Below are positions 7,947 through 15,687 of a stretch of 54,860 nt of DNA, in pieces. Positions within the stretch are counted from its first letter, which is position 1, and each line of letters begins with the position of its first letter. Both the position numbers and the translations under genes were made by a program. The notes below the pieces were generated by a model that was not told where the DNA came from, did no database searches, and saw nothing but the letters and a program-made list of their open reading frames with translations. The DNA is from Lactobacillales bacterium (lineage in GTDB: Bacteria; Bacillota; Bacilli; Lactobacillales; Streptococcaceae), in the NCBI GenBank assembly GCA_031261705.1, contig JAISJD010000005.1:1-54860 (forward strand). The letters are read 5' to 3'.

Positions 7947-9383
7947 CTAACGTTTCTTCTTTTTCTTCTTCATTTGCTTGTTGGCACGTTTCATCATTTT
8001 GTTCATCGCCATTTTACTAATTTTTCCTTTGACACCACCACCCATCATTGAGCCCATGTCCATTCCCGGAATATTTGGCATATTGCCCTTACTCATCATT
8101 TGCATCATTTTTTTCGATTCGTTGAATTGTTTAATCATGCGGTTGACCTCAATCACGTTATTTCCAGAACCAGCTGCAATCCGACGACGTCGACTTGGAT
8201 TTAACAAGTCTGGATTTTCACGCTCAGCAGGTGTCATACTCATGACAATCGCTCTTTTTCTAGCCACATCTTTGGGATCTACCTTAATTTGATCCATCCC
8301 CGGCATTTGATTCATTCCCGGAATCATTTTTAATAAATCTTCCAGTGGTCCCATGTTCATTACTTGGTCAAGTTGTTCGATAAAATCATTGAAGTCGAAG
8401 CTATTTTCACGCATTTTTTGCGCCATTTCTTCCGCTTTTTTCTCATCAAACTCTTGTTGCGCCTTTTCAATCAAGGTCAACATATCTCCCATACCCAAGA
8501 TACGACTACTCATCCGATCTGGATGGAAAACTTCAAGGTCTGTTAATTTTTCACCCGTCCCGACAAATTTAATTGGTGCTCCAGTAATAGAACGGATAGA
8601 AAGTGCCGCACCACCACGAGTATCTCCATCAAGCTTTGTGATGATAACCCCTGTAATTCCAAGTTGCTCATTAAAACTTTGCGCTACATTCACCGCATCT
8701 TGTCCAGTCATAGCATCAACAACCAATAGAATTTCATCTGGGTGTGCTAATTCCTTGATTTGCTTCAATTCATCCATCAAAGCTTCATCAACGTGCAAGC
8801 GACCCGCTGTATCAATCAAAACATAATCGTTATGATTTTTTTCAGCAACCTTTAGCCCCTCACGGACAATCTCTACTGGACTAACTTCTGTTCCCATATC
8901 AAATACAGGCACATTCAGCTGTTCTCCCAGTACCTTTAATTGATCAATAGCGGCTGGACGATAAACGTCTCCTGCAATCATTAAAGGCCGTGCATTTTCA
9001 TCCTTGATTAATTTATTTGCAAGCTTTCCGGCAAAGGTTGTTTTCCCTGCCCCTTGAAGCCCCGCCATCATAATCACGGTCGGTATCTTCGGTGATTTAT
9101 TGAGTGCAACTGTTTCCCCACCGAGTGTTTTCGTTAATTCTTCATCTACGATTTTTACAATCTGTTGCGTTGGATTTAAGTTTTCTAAAACCTCCGCTCC
9201 AATCGCACGTTCACGCACACTCTTTGTAAATTCTTTCACCACTGGTAGCGCCACATCGGCTTCTAACAAGGCTAATCGAATCTCTCTCATCATTTCTTTT
9301 ACGTCTGCTTCACTAACTTTCCCTTTGCGACGTAATTTGCTCATCGCATTTTGTAAGCGCTCCGTTAAACCCTCAAATGCCAT
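7947..9383 (-). CDS. ffh: Signal recognition particle GTPase Ffh
   Basis: The 478-residue SRP54 homologue binds signal sequences and 4.5S RNA and delivers nascent membrane proteins to FtsY. It has an N-terminal helical bundle, the GTPase domain with GLQGAGKTT (residues 108-116), DTAGR and TKLDGD, and a methionine-rich M domain from about 310 that ends in a long Lys/Arg tail. The ATG at 9383 is preceded by AAAGGAG. ylxM lies 18 bases upstream in the same operon, the standard arrangement. rpsP, the usual next gene, is missing from its downstream side. Confidence 0.98.
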   Translation of the reverse strand: MAFEGLTERLQNAMSKLRRKGKVSEADVKEMMREIRLALLEADVALPVVKEFTKSVRERAIGAEVLENLNPTQQIVKIVDEELTKTLGGETVALNKSPKIPTVIMMAGLQGAGKTTFAGKLANKLIKDENARPLMIAGDVYRPAAIDQLKVLGEQLNVPVFDMGTEVSPVEIVREGLKVAEKNHNDYVLIDTAGRLHVDEALMDELKQIKELAHPDEILLVVDAMTGQDAVNVAQSFNEQLGITGVIITKLDGDTRGGAALSIRSITGAPIKFVGTGEKLTDLEVFHPDRMSSRILGMGDMLTLIEKAQQEFDEKKAEEMAQKMRENSFDFNDFIEQLDQVMNMGPLEDLLKMIPGMNQMPGMDQIKVDPKDVARKRAIVMSMTPAERENPDLLNPSRRRRIAAGSGNNVIEVNRMIKQFNESKKMMQMMSKGNMPNIPGMDMGSMMGGGVKGKISKMAMNKMMKRANKQMKKKKKKR

Positions 9384-9401
9384 TTATTCAATCTCCTTTG
9401 T

Positions 9402-9731
9402 CTAATCCTCGTCGATTTCTTGTATTTCATCAAGTTTTGTTTGTAAATAGCTATCATCCTTATATTTTTCACGGATTTCATCAATGATTTGTCCACGGAC
9501 AATATAGTTAGAATACAAGCTAAGTTTTCTTTCATAATCCTCTAAAATTCTTTCTGTGCGTTTGATATTGTCGTAAACAGCTTGCCTACTCACATCATAC
9601 TCCTCAGCAATTTCTCCAAGCGAGTAATCATCTGCATAATAAAGCTCGATATAATTCATCTGCTTTTCAGTAAGTAGTGTTGAATAGAACTCAAACAAGG
9701 CATTCATGCGATTTGTTTTTTCTATCTCCAT
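9402..9731 (-). CDS. ylxM: YlxM family DNA-binding protein (UPF0122)
   Basis: A 109-residue protein with a sigma-70 region-4-like helix-turn-helix ([23 protein letters not shown], split here as [13 protein letters not shown] and [10 protein letters not shown]) preceded by [12 protein letters not shown], typical of YlxM. It is almost always the gene before ffh and is thought to help regulate or assist the SRP pathway. It is the first gene of the ylxM-ffh operon. Confidence 0.93.
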   Translation of the reverse strand: MEIEKTNRMNALFEFYSTLLTEKQMNYIELYYADDYSLGEIAEEYDVSRQAVYDNIKRTERILEDYERKLSLYSNYIVRGQIIDEIREKYKDDSYLQTKLDEIQEIDED

Positions 9732-9770
9732 AGTATTCTCTCTTCTTTAATATACTTTTCAATCCTCTTA

Positions 9771-9799
9771 ATATTACTGATATTCTGCGTATTAGTCAA
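9771..9799 (-). promoter_or_regulatory. Promoter of ylxM-ffh
   Basis: On the minus strand TTGACT (9799-9794) and TAATAT (9776-9771) are separated by 17 bases. The -35 is strong and the -10 is weaker. It lies about 40 bases before the ylxM start codon. Confidence 0.6.
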
Positions 9800-9805
9800 G
9801 ATTCC

Positions 9806-10276
9806 TTATCCCTTACTTAAGCGTTTTTTCTCCAACCATTCTTCCTCGCTGAGAACTTCTAGCCCCATTTTACGAAAATAAGCCGCTGCCACTCCTATTC
9901 CTTGTTTTCTTACACCACTAAATGTTCCGTCATAGATGAGGTGACTGCCACAGCTTGGACTTTTTTCTTTCATTACAACCTGTGTTACACCATACTTCAT
10001 AAGTTTTTGATAAGCAATCTTTGCTCCATTTATATATTCTTCCGTTACGTCTTTTCCTATTGCATTCAAAATTCGAGAGGTGCCGTTAAGAACAGCGTAA
10101 CCGTCTCCATATTGAATTTCTGCAGGAGAACGTGGCGTTGACAAGCCACCCATAACTTCTGGACAGAACATCACTGCTTGTCCTATTCTCACCAATTCTT
10201 CTAACTCTGGAATCCCTGCATAAACTCCATCATATCGACAAAGCTCTCCGCCCAAGCAACCGCTAATCGCAATCAT
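9806..10276 (-). CDS. DUF523 family protein
   Basis: A 156-residue cytoplasmic protein with the conserved cysteine motifs of DUF523: GCLGGELCRYDG, FCPEVMGGLSTPR and KSPSCGS. The cysteines suggest metal or iron-sulfur binding, but the family has no established function that I can state with confidence. The ATG at 10276 is used because AGAGG lies about eight bases upstream; the in-frame GTG at 10285 overlaps that site. It stands alone, divergent from phoP. Confidence 0.85.
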   Translation of the reverse strand: MIAISGCLGGELCRYDGVYAGIPELEELVRIGQAVMFCPEVMGGLSTPRSPAEIQYGDGYAVLNGTSRILNAIGKDVTEEYINGAKIAYQKLMKYGVTQVVMKEKSPSCGSHLIYDGTFSGVRKQGIGVAAAYFRKMGLEVLSEEEWLEKKRLSKG

Positions 10277-10349
10277 TTTCTTCACCTCTTCTGGTTTTCT
10301 TCTCTATTATACTTGATTTATTCAGACTTTCATGAAATTATCATGTTTA

Positions 10350-10377
10350 ATGTTCATTTTTTTGGTAAAATGAACAT
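10350..10377. promoter_or_regulatory. Perfect palindrome overlapping the phoP promoter
   Basis: ATGTTCATTTT (10350-10360) and AAAATGAACAT (10367-10377) are perfect 11-bp arms around six bases. The right arm contains TAAAAT at 10366-10371, a plausible -10 for phoPR, about 55 bases before the start codon. It could be an operator for autoregulation. As a hairpin it has only a short T run, so a terminator role is less likely. Confidence 0.5.
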
Positions 10378-10428
10378 ACGGGGATACTTTATCTTGAAAC
10401 GTAAACTTTTTTAGTAGGAGTGACACAA

Positions 10429-11172
10429 ATGAAAAAAATTCTAGTGGTTGACGATGAACCTTCAATCGTTACCCTTTTAAAATTTAATTTAGAAAAAGAA
10501 GGCTATGAAGTAACAACAGCCGACAATGGAACAGACGGGTATCAGCTTGCCCTTGCCTTTCCTTTTGATTTCCTTATTTTAGATGTCATGCTTCCAGGAA
10601 TGGATGGAATGGATATTACCAAGGCTTTGCGCCGAGAAAAAATTGATACACCTATTTTAATTCTTACAGCTCGTGACGATCAAGTGGATAAAATTATCGG
10701 TCTTGAGATTGGAGCAGATGATTATTTGACAAAGCCTTTCAGTCCAAGAGAGGTGATTGCTCGTATGAAAGCAGTTTTTCGTCGAGAAGAAATTTCAGCT
10801 TCCAAAGCTCAACATAAAACCATTCAAAAGTACGAGGAGGTGGTGAGACATCCTAAGCTTACTATTGGAGATTTAATGATAGACGAGGACAACTATCAAG
10901 TAACGCTTCGTGACAAAGAAATCGAACTAACACCCAAAGAATTTGACCTTCTTGTTTACTTTAGCAAGCGTAAAAATCGAGTAATCAGTCGTGAAGTTTT
11001 GCTAGATCGAATTTGGGCATTTGATTTTGTTGGAGAAACGAGAATCGTTGACGTGCATGTGAGTCATTTACGTGAAAAAATCGAAGATGATCCCAAAAAT
11101 CCAAAATACTTGATTACTCAACGCGGGGTTGGTTACCGATTTCAAGAACCTCAGATTGCATTAGGTGACTAA
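10429..11172 (+). CDS. phoP: Response regulator PhoP-like (OmpR family)
   Basis: A 247-residue two-component regulator. The receiver domain has the acidic pair D8/D9, phospho-acceptor D52 in LILDVMLPG and Lys102 in YLTKPF; the C-terminal winged helix includes ELTPKEFDLLVYF and VDVHVSHLREKIE. The ATG at 10429 has TAGGAG upstream; the in-frame GTG at 10420 overlaps that site. It is coupled to the sensor kinase gene, one base after its stop codon. Sequence and pairing with a PAS-containing kinase fit the PhoPR phosphate-starvation system, although no pst genes are adjacent. Confidence 0.88.
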   Translation: MKKILVVDDEPSIVTLLKFNLEKEGYEVTTADNGTDGYQLALAFPFDFLILDVMLPGMDGMDITKALRREKIDTPILILTARDDQVDKIIGLEIGADDYLTKPFSPREVIARMKAVFRREEISASKAQHKTIQKYEEVVRHPKLTIGDLMIDEDNYQVTLRDKEIELTPKEFDLLVYFSKRKNRVISREVLLDRIWAFDFVGETRIVDVHVSHLREKIEDDPKNPKYLITQRGVGYRFQEPQIALGD

Positions 11173-11173
11173 A

Positions 11174-12943
11174 ATGAATGGAGCAAAAAAGAAAAATTTT
11201 CGTGAAACAGCTTTAGCCATGCTTGTGATTGGTGCGATTTTTGTAGGAAGTATTTTTCTTAGTAACCACTTCTTCCGTACACAAATCATTCACCAGCAAA
11301 CAACACTTTTAGAAAATAAATTAATGCTACTTCTGGAGCATTTTCCAGAAGAAGATTCTTTGGAGACGAATACAATCACAAAGTCTCAAAAAAAATTGTT
11401 GAAAAATTATATTAAGCCTGATAATACCCGCTTTACTTTGTTAGGTGCAGATAAAAAAATTATTTACGATACTTCAGGAGATCCCAAAGATGCGAGTCGT
11501 GCGGATCGCCCAGAAATTATTGCTGTTGCAAAAGGTTCACCAATTGGTACCTCCTTACGAGCAAGCAAAACTTTAGATAAGGAATTTCTATATGTTGCTT
11601 TGCCTATTAAAAAAGAGGGTCAAATTATCGGCTATGCTCGCTTATCTGAACAAGTCAGCAACTTCTCAAAGAATATTGCTATTTTTAGACAATACATTAT
11701 TGGAACACTGGCACTGCTCTTTATTGTTATTGCTATTTTCGTTCGACAGCTTATTAAACAAAAAAACGAACCCTTGGAGACAATCCTACCTGTCCTTAAA
11801 AAAATGGTAGAGCAGCCTGAGCAGGAACGTTCCATTATTCATGAATCGAATAGCTGGAGCGAGCTTTACACGACTGTTAACCGTTTAAGCACACAAATGA
11901 GTTCCACTTATCAAGCGTATGTTTCCACCGAGGAACAATTTTATGAATTTATCGACCAGTTAACAATTGGTGTCTTTATCATCAAGCACGACGGAACGAT
12001 TGAGCTTATGAATCCAGCAATGTGTCGGTTAATCGGCGTTTATAACCCAGTTGGAAAGAATTATTTTTCTGTTTTCACTGAAAATGAGTTATTACTTTTG
12101 TTACAACAAACCATCACGGATAAGCAAACTAGAAAAGTGGAAATACGCTTAACCAAGCCTAAACTATCGGTTATTGATTTATCCTTGCGCTATGTGGAAC
12201 CTAAAGCCAATTCGACGATTCAGTTAATAGGGGCGGCATATGACATTACTCAACTGCGCCACTTAGAACGTATGCAACGAGATTTTGTTGGAAATGTATC
12301 ACACGAATTAAAAACTCCAGTCACCTCTTTGATTGGCTTTACAGAAACGCTACTTGACGGTGCAAAAGATGACCCTGAACTGACAACCCAGTTTCTACAA
12401 ATCATTCAAAAAGATGCCATTAGGTTGCAACGACTAATTGCCGAGATTCTTTTACTTTCGCGTGACGGGGATATTCCTGATAAAGAAGTTCAAACGGTCT
12501 TTATGAAGCCGTTTTTACAAGAGCTTCTTTCAAACTATCAAAAACAAATTCAAGCAAAAAATCTAACAGTTGAAATTCTTGGAAATACTGAATACAGCTA
12601 CCAAACAAAACTTGAAATTTTTCAACCGATTATAAAAAATTTACTCGAAAATGCCATTCAATATTCAAAAGAAAATGGAAAAATCACCATCTCTTATGAA
12701 ACAACAGAAAATCAGCTGAAACTCGCCGTAAAAGATACGGGAATTGGGATTGATAGTAGAAATCAAAAGCGGATATTTGAGCGCTTTTACCGTGTGGATA
12801 AAGCACGAAGTCGCAATTCTGGTGGAACAGGCCTAGGCTTATCCATTGTTCAAAATTATACCGAATTGCTTGGCGGCTATGTAGAGCTTACTTCTGCTTT
12901 GGGATTGGGCTCGGTGTTTACGGTTTATTTGCCTTTGAATTAA
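11174..12943 (+). CDS. phoR: Sensor histidine kinase PhoR-like
   Basis: A 589-residue membrane kinase: first helix about residues 12-31, an extracytoplasmic domain of about 140 residues, second helix about 175-195, a linker, a PAS domain near 255-360 (FYEFIDQLTIGVFIIKHDG), then the H-box with His377 in VSHELKTPV, N-box NLLENAIQYS, G1 DTGIGID, F-box FERFYRVD and G2 GGTGLGLSIV. All catalytic motifs are intact. The ATG at 11174 is preferred to the GTG at 11165 because AGGTG lies at good spacing. It would phosphorylate the adjacent PhoP. Confidence 0.9.
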   Translation: MNGAKKKNFRETALAMLVIGAIFVGSIFLSNHFFRTQIIHQQTTLLENKLMLLLEHFPEEDSLETNTITKSQKKLLKNYIKPDNTRFTLLGADKKIIYDTSGDPKDASRADRPEIIAVAKGSPIGTSLRASKTLDKEFLYVALPIKKEGQIIGYARLSEQVSNFSKNIAIFRQYIIGTLALLFIVIAIFVRQLIKQKNEPLETILPVLKKMVEQPEQERSIIHESNSWSELYTTVNRLSTQMSSTYQAYVSTEEQFYEFIDQLTIGVFIIKHDGTIELMNPAMCRLIGVYNPVGKNYFSVFTENELLLLLQQTITDKQTRKVEIRLTKPKLSVIDLSLRYVEPKANSTIQLIGAAYDITQLRHLERMQRDFVGNVSHELKTPVTSLIGFTETLLDGAKDDPELTTQFLQIIQKDAIRLQRLIAEILLLSRDGDIPDKEVQTVFMKPFLQELLSNYQKQIQAKNLTVEILGNTEYSYQTKLEIFQPIIKNLLENAIQYSKENGKITISYETTENQLKLAVKDTGIGIDSRNQKRIFERFYRVDKARSRNSGGTGLGLSIVQNYTELLGGYVELTSALGLGSVFTVYLPLN

Positions 12944-12944
12944 G

Positions 12945-12991
12945 AAAACGAGCGCCTTCTAAAATTAGATTTTAGGAAGCACTCGTTTTTC
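12945..12991. terminator. Terminator of phoPR overlapping the 3' end of yidD
   Basis: AAACGAG (about 12946-12952) pairs with CTCGTTT (12982-12988), with an inner stem CTTCTAAAA/TTTTAGGAAG and T or A runs outside. The right arm lies inside the last codons of yidD on the other strand. Confidence 0.8.
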
Positions 12992-13334
12992 TATTATTCT
13001 TCATTCGATGGTCATAAGGCCCATGATAGGTTTTATCAGAGTTTCTTCGCAAACTAAATTTCAACGGTACATAATCTATCCCGCCTTTGACAAAAGGGTG
13101 ACAGCGTAAAATACGAGCCATACCCATAAGTCCACCCCTTAACGCACCATGTGTACGAACCGCATCTATCATGTAGTTTGAGCAGGTTGGATAATAACGG
13201 CAACTTGGTGGGAACAACGGCGAAATAAAACGTTGATAGCCACAAACTAATTGAAGTAAAAATTTTTCTCCCAGGATACTCCCCTCCAATATAAAAACAA
13301 TGTACTGATAAGTAACCGAAGCACGATAAATCAC
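12972..13334 (-). CDS. yidD: Membrane protein insertion efficiency factor YidD
   Basis: A small membrane-associated protein of the YidD family, with the signature [20 protein letters not shown] followed by SNYMIDAV and RILRCHPF. It assists YidC-dependent membrane insertion. The start is uncertain. The conserved region begins at FLLQLV, yet no ATG, GTG or TTG lies just before it. The outermost start is GTG at 13334, with poor ribosome binding. A strong GGAGGGG sits eight bases before a CTG at 13274, which matches the usual family start better and would give about 100 residues. The last codons lie in the phoPR terminator hairpin. Confidence 0.85.
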   Translation of the reverse strand: MIYRASVTYQYIVFILEGSILGEKFLLQLVCGYQRFISPLFPPSCRYYPTCSNYMIDAVRTHGALRGGLMGMARILRCHPFVKGGIDYVPLKFSLRRNSDKTYHGPYDHRMKNNRKTSAS

Positions 13335-13384
13335 TTATCTTCGCTTTGTTAATTATATCAGCACATTGTCGATTTGACGAATGT

Positions 13385-14251
13385 TTAATTTTCTACTTTA
13401 ACGCCAACTCTATCAATTTCAAAAGTGGTCGTTACACCAATAAAGGAAAGTTGTTCAATATTTTTATAGATTTCTTCTGCTTTTTCTCTTGGTGCAAGGA
13501 CTAAGACGGTTGGTCCCGCACCAGAAAGATAGGTTGCATAAGCCCCTTGCTGATGACCGATTGCTCGAATTTCTTCAACATGTGGGACAAGCTTTCGACG
13601 ATATTTCTCATGGAACAGGTCATGTTCTATCATTTGACCAGCAAGCTGCATATTATCGCTTAAAATCGCCCCAATCATCACATTTGCAATAGAACTTGCA
13701 GCAACAGCTTCTTTGAAATCTAGTGTTTTCGGCAAAACTTCTCGACTTTTTTCGGTAGAAAGTACTTCATCTGGGATAAAACCAATGATGGCACAATCAG
13801 GAAATTGATGATGAACTGCCGATACCTCTCCGTCGATAAAACTAGCAATCACAAAATCCCCATAAATCGCTGGGGCAACATTGTCAGGATGTCCTTCGAT
13901 TTCTGTGGCAATTGTGAGCTTTTCTTCTTGCGTCAGATTAAGCTTTCCAAGCTGATTGGCAAGCTCAATTCCCGCTACAATCACACTAGAGCTACTTCCC
14001 AAACCTCGAGTTAACGGAATATCAGAAGTCATGACAAGTTTATGTGGGGTCAAATTCCCCTTAACCCTCAAGGCAGTCGTAATCAATAAATTTGTTTCAT
14101 CTATTGGAATATCTTCTCCTAAATCGTGCGCTACTTCCCACTGTTCACTCGCTTTTTCCACCTCAATAGTCAAATAACGATTCACCGCAATTCCACATGA
14201 ATCAAATCCCGGTCCAATATTGGCACTTGTTGCAGGAACGATAATTTTCAT
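13385..14251 (-). CDS. thrB: Homoserine kinase
   Basis: A 288-residue GHMP kinase that phosphorylates homoserine in threonine synthesis. Visible motifs are the N-terminal PATSANIGPGFDSCGIA, the ATP loop PLTRGLGSSSSVIVAG and the C-terminal YLSGAGPTVLVL. Length and motifs are complete. It follows hom after a 29-base gap, and the two are probably cotranscribed. thrC, the third gene of the usual cluster, is not next to it. Confidence 0.96.
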   Translation of the reverse strand: MKIIVPATSANIGPGFDSCGIAVNRYLTIEVEKASEQWEVAHDLGEDIPIDETNLLITTALRVKGNLTPHKLVMTSDIPLTRGLGSSSSVIVAGIELANQLGKLNLTQEEKLTIATEIEGHPDNVAPAIYGDFVIASFIDGEVSAVHHQFPDCAIIGFIPDEVLSTEKSREVLPKTLDFKEAVAASSIANVMIGAILSDNMQLAGQMIEHDLFHEKYRRKLVPHVEEIRAIGHQQGAYATYLSGAGPTVLVLAPREKAEEIYKNIEQLSFIGVTTTFEIDRVGVKVEN

Positions 14252-14280
14252 TGCCTTGCCACTCCATTTCTTCCTCTTAA

Positions 14281-15570
14281 TTAATCTTCTAGCACCTTAA
14301 ACGTATTTAATAAGTGAAATTCAGGTACTTCTTGAATTTTTTCAGTGACAGCTTTCATTTGTGCTTTTGTCATTGCATGTGTGGTCACTACCATGCGAGC
14401 AGTGGTCCCATCAGTTTTTTGTTGAATCACTTGTTCAAAGCTAATATCTGTGCTTGAGAAGATTTTTGTTAGTAACAATAATTGTCCCTTTTTATCCGGG
14501 ACATCAAAAGCAAAATAATATTTTCCGTAGACTTCGTTATCATTTGCAAGCTTTGTTTCATAATTATAAGAATTAAACCGATAACCAGTAGTCCCAAGAC
14601 GAATATTTTTAGCAATAGTGATAAGGTCAGATACAACAGAGGTTGCAGTTGGTTTTGCTCCAGCTCCCGGACCATAGTACATAGATTCTCCTACACCGCT
14701 ACTATTGATAAATACGGCATTCATTTCATTTTTCACTGAGTGCAGTGGATGAGTTAATGGAACCAACATTGGTGCGACTTGAACAGCGATACTTTCACCG
14801 ATTTTTTCAGACGAACCGATTAGTTTTAATTCATAACCTAATTTTTTCGCCATTTCTACATCATCTGTGGTAATTTCTCTGATTCCTTGTGTTTCCACAT
14901 CCTTCAGATTAACGTTCATTCCGAAAGCAAAGTTTGAGAGAATAACCATTTTATACGCCGCATCAATTCCGTCCACATCGTTGGTTGGATCTGATTCTGC
15001 AAAGCCTAATTCTTGCGCTTCCTTCAATGCTTCCTCGTAAGATTTTGATTCAGCAACCATTTTGGTTAACATGTAATTGGTTGTGCCGTTGACAATACCA
15101 AGAACCTTTTGAATATTATCCGCCGCTAATGAATTAGCAATCGTTCTAAGAATGGGAATCCCACCTGCTACGGCTGCTTCAAAGTATAAATCCACATGAT
15201 TTTTTTGAGCTAATGAGGCAAGCTCTGCTCCGTATTGCGCTAATAAATCTTTATTAGCTGTAACCACGTGTTTCCCAGCTTCTAAGGCTTGTGAAATATA
15301 CGTTTTCGCAGGTTCAATTTTTCCAATCAGCTCTACCACTACATGAATCTCTTCATCATTGATAATTTCGTTGTAATCCGTCGTTAATGCAATATCAAAT
15401 CGTTTCGCTTGTCTTTCCTTTTCTGATTCATCACGAACTAACGCCTTGGTTACTTGAATTTCCATACCAGTAACTTGCTGAATCTTTTCCTTATGACTAT
15501 TCAGAATAAATGGTACCCCTGAACCTACTGTGCCTAATCCTAATAACCCAATGTTTAACTTATTGCTCAT
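14281..15570 (-). CDS. hom: Homoserine dehydrogenase
   Basis: The 429-residue enzyme reduces aspartate semialdehyde to homoserine. It has the N-terminal dinucleotide fold (IGLLGLGTVGSGV), a catalytic domain with GIVNGTTNYML and FAESDPTNDVDG, and a C-terminal ACT domain from about residue 350 that usually mediates threonine feedback. The ATG at 15570 (MSNKLN) matches the family start; the in-frame TTG at 15582 lies in the ribosome binding region. It forms an operon with thrB. Confidence 0.96.
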   Translation of the reverse strand: MSNKLNIGLLGLGTVGSGVPFILNSHKEKIQQVTGMEIQVTKALVRDESEKERQAKRFDIALTTDYNEIINDEEIHVVVELIGKIEPAKTYISQALEAGKHVVTANKDLLAQYGAELASLAQKNHVDLYFEAAVAGGIPILRTIANSLAADNIQKVLGIVNGTTNYMLTKMVAESKSYEEALKEAQELGFAESDPTNDVDGIDAAYKMVILSNFAFGMNVNLKDVETQGIREITTDDVEMAKKLGYELKLIGSSEKIGESIAVQVAPMLVPLTHPLHSVKNEMNAVFINSSGVGESMYYGPGAGAKPTATSVVSDLITIAKNIRLGTTGYRFNSYNYETKLANDNEVYGKYYFAFDVPDKKGQLLLLTKIFSSTDISFEQVIQQKTDGTTARMVVTTHAMTKAQMKAVTEKIQEVPEFHLLNTFKVLED

Positions 15571-15606
15571 GCCACGCACCAACCTTTTATAATTTTCATT
15601 TGATTC

Positions 15607-15635
15607 ATTATATCAAAATTTTCTGATAATGTTCT
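15607..15635 (-). promoter_or_regulatory. Promoter of hom-thrB
   Basis: A perfect TATAAT is present on the minus strand at 15612-15607. The -35 at 17-base spacing (AGAACA) is weak. The site is about 37 bases before the hom start codon. Confidence 0.5.
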
Positions 15636-15644
15636 AAAAAAATA

Positions 15645-15676
15645 AAAAAAGGCTCGAGAAATTTTCCCGAGTCCGA
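15645..15676 (-). terminator. Terminator of pgcA
   Basis: On the minus strand GGACTCGGGAAA pairs with TTTCTCGAGCC, followed by seven T bases, about 12 bases past the pgcA stop codon. Confidence 0.85.
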
Positions 15677-15687
15677 TATTGCTCAGA

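Noticed and set aside
8353-8826. 157-codon plus-strand ORF inside ffh
   Set aside because: It is antisense to a fully conserved ffh region, has Ser/Arg-rich shadow composition and no ribosome binding site.
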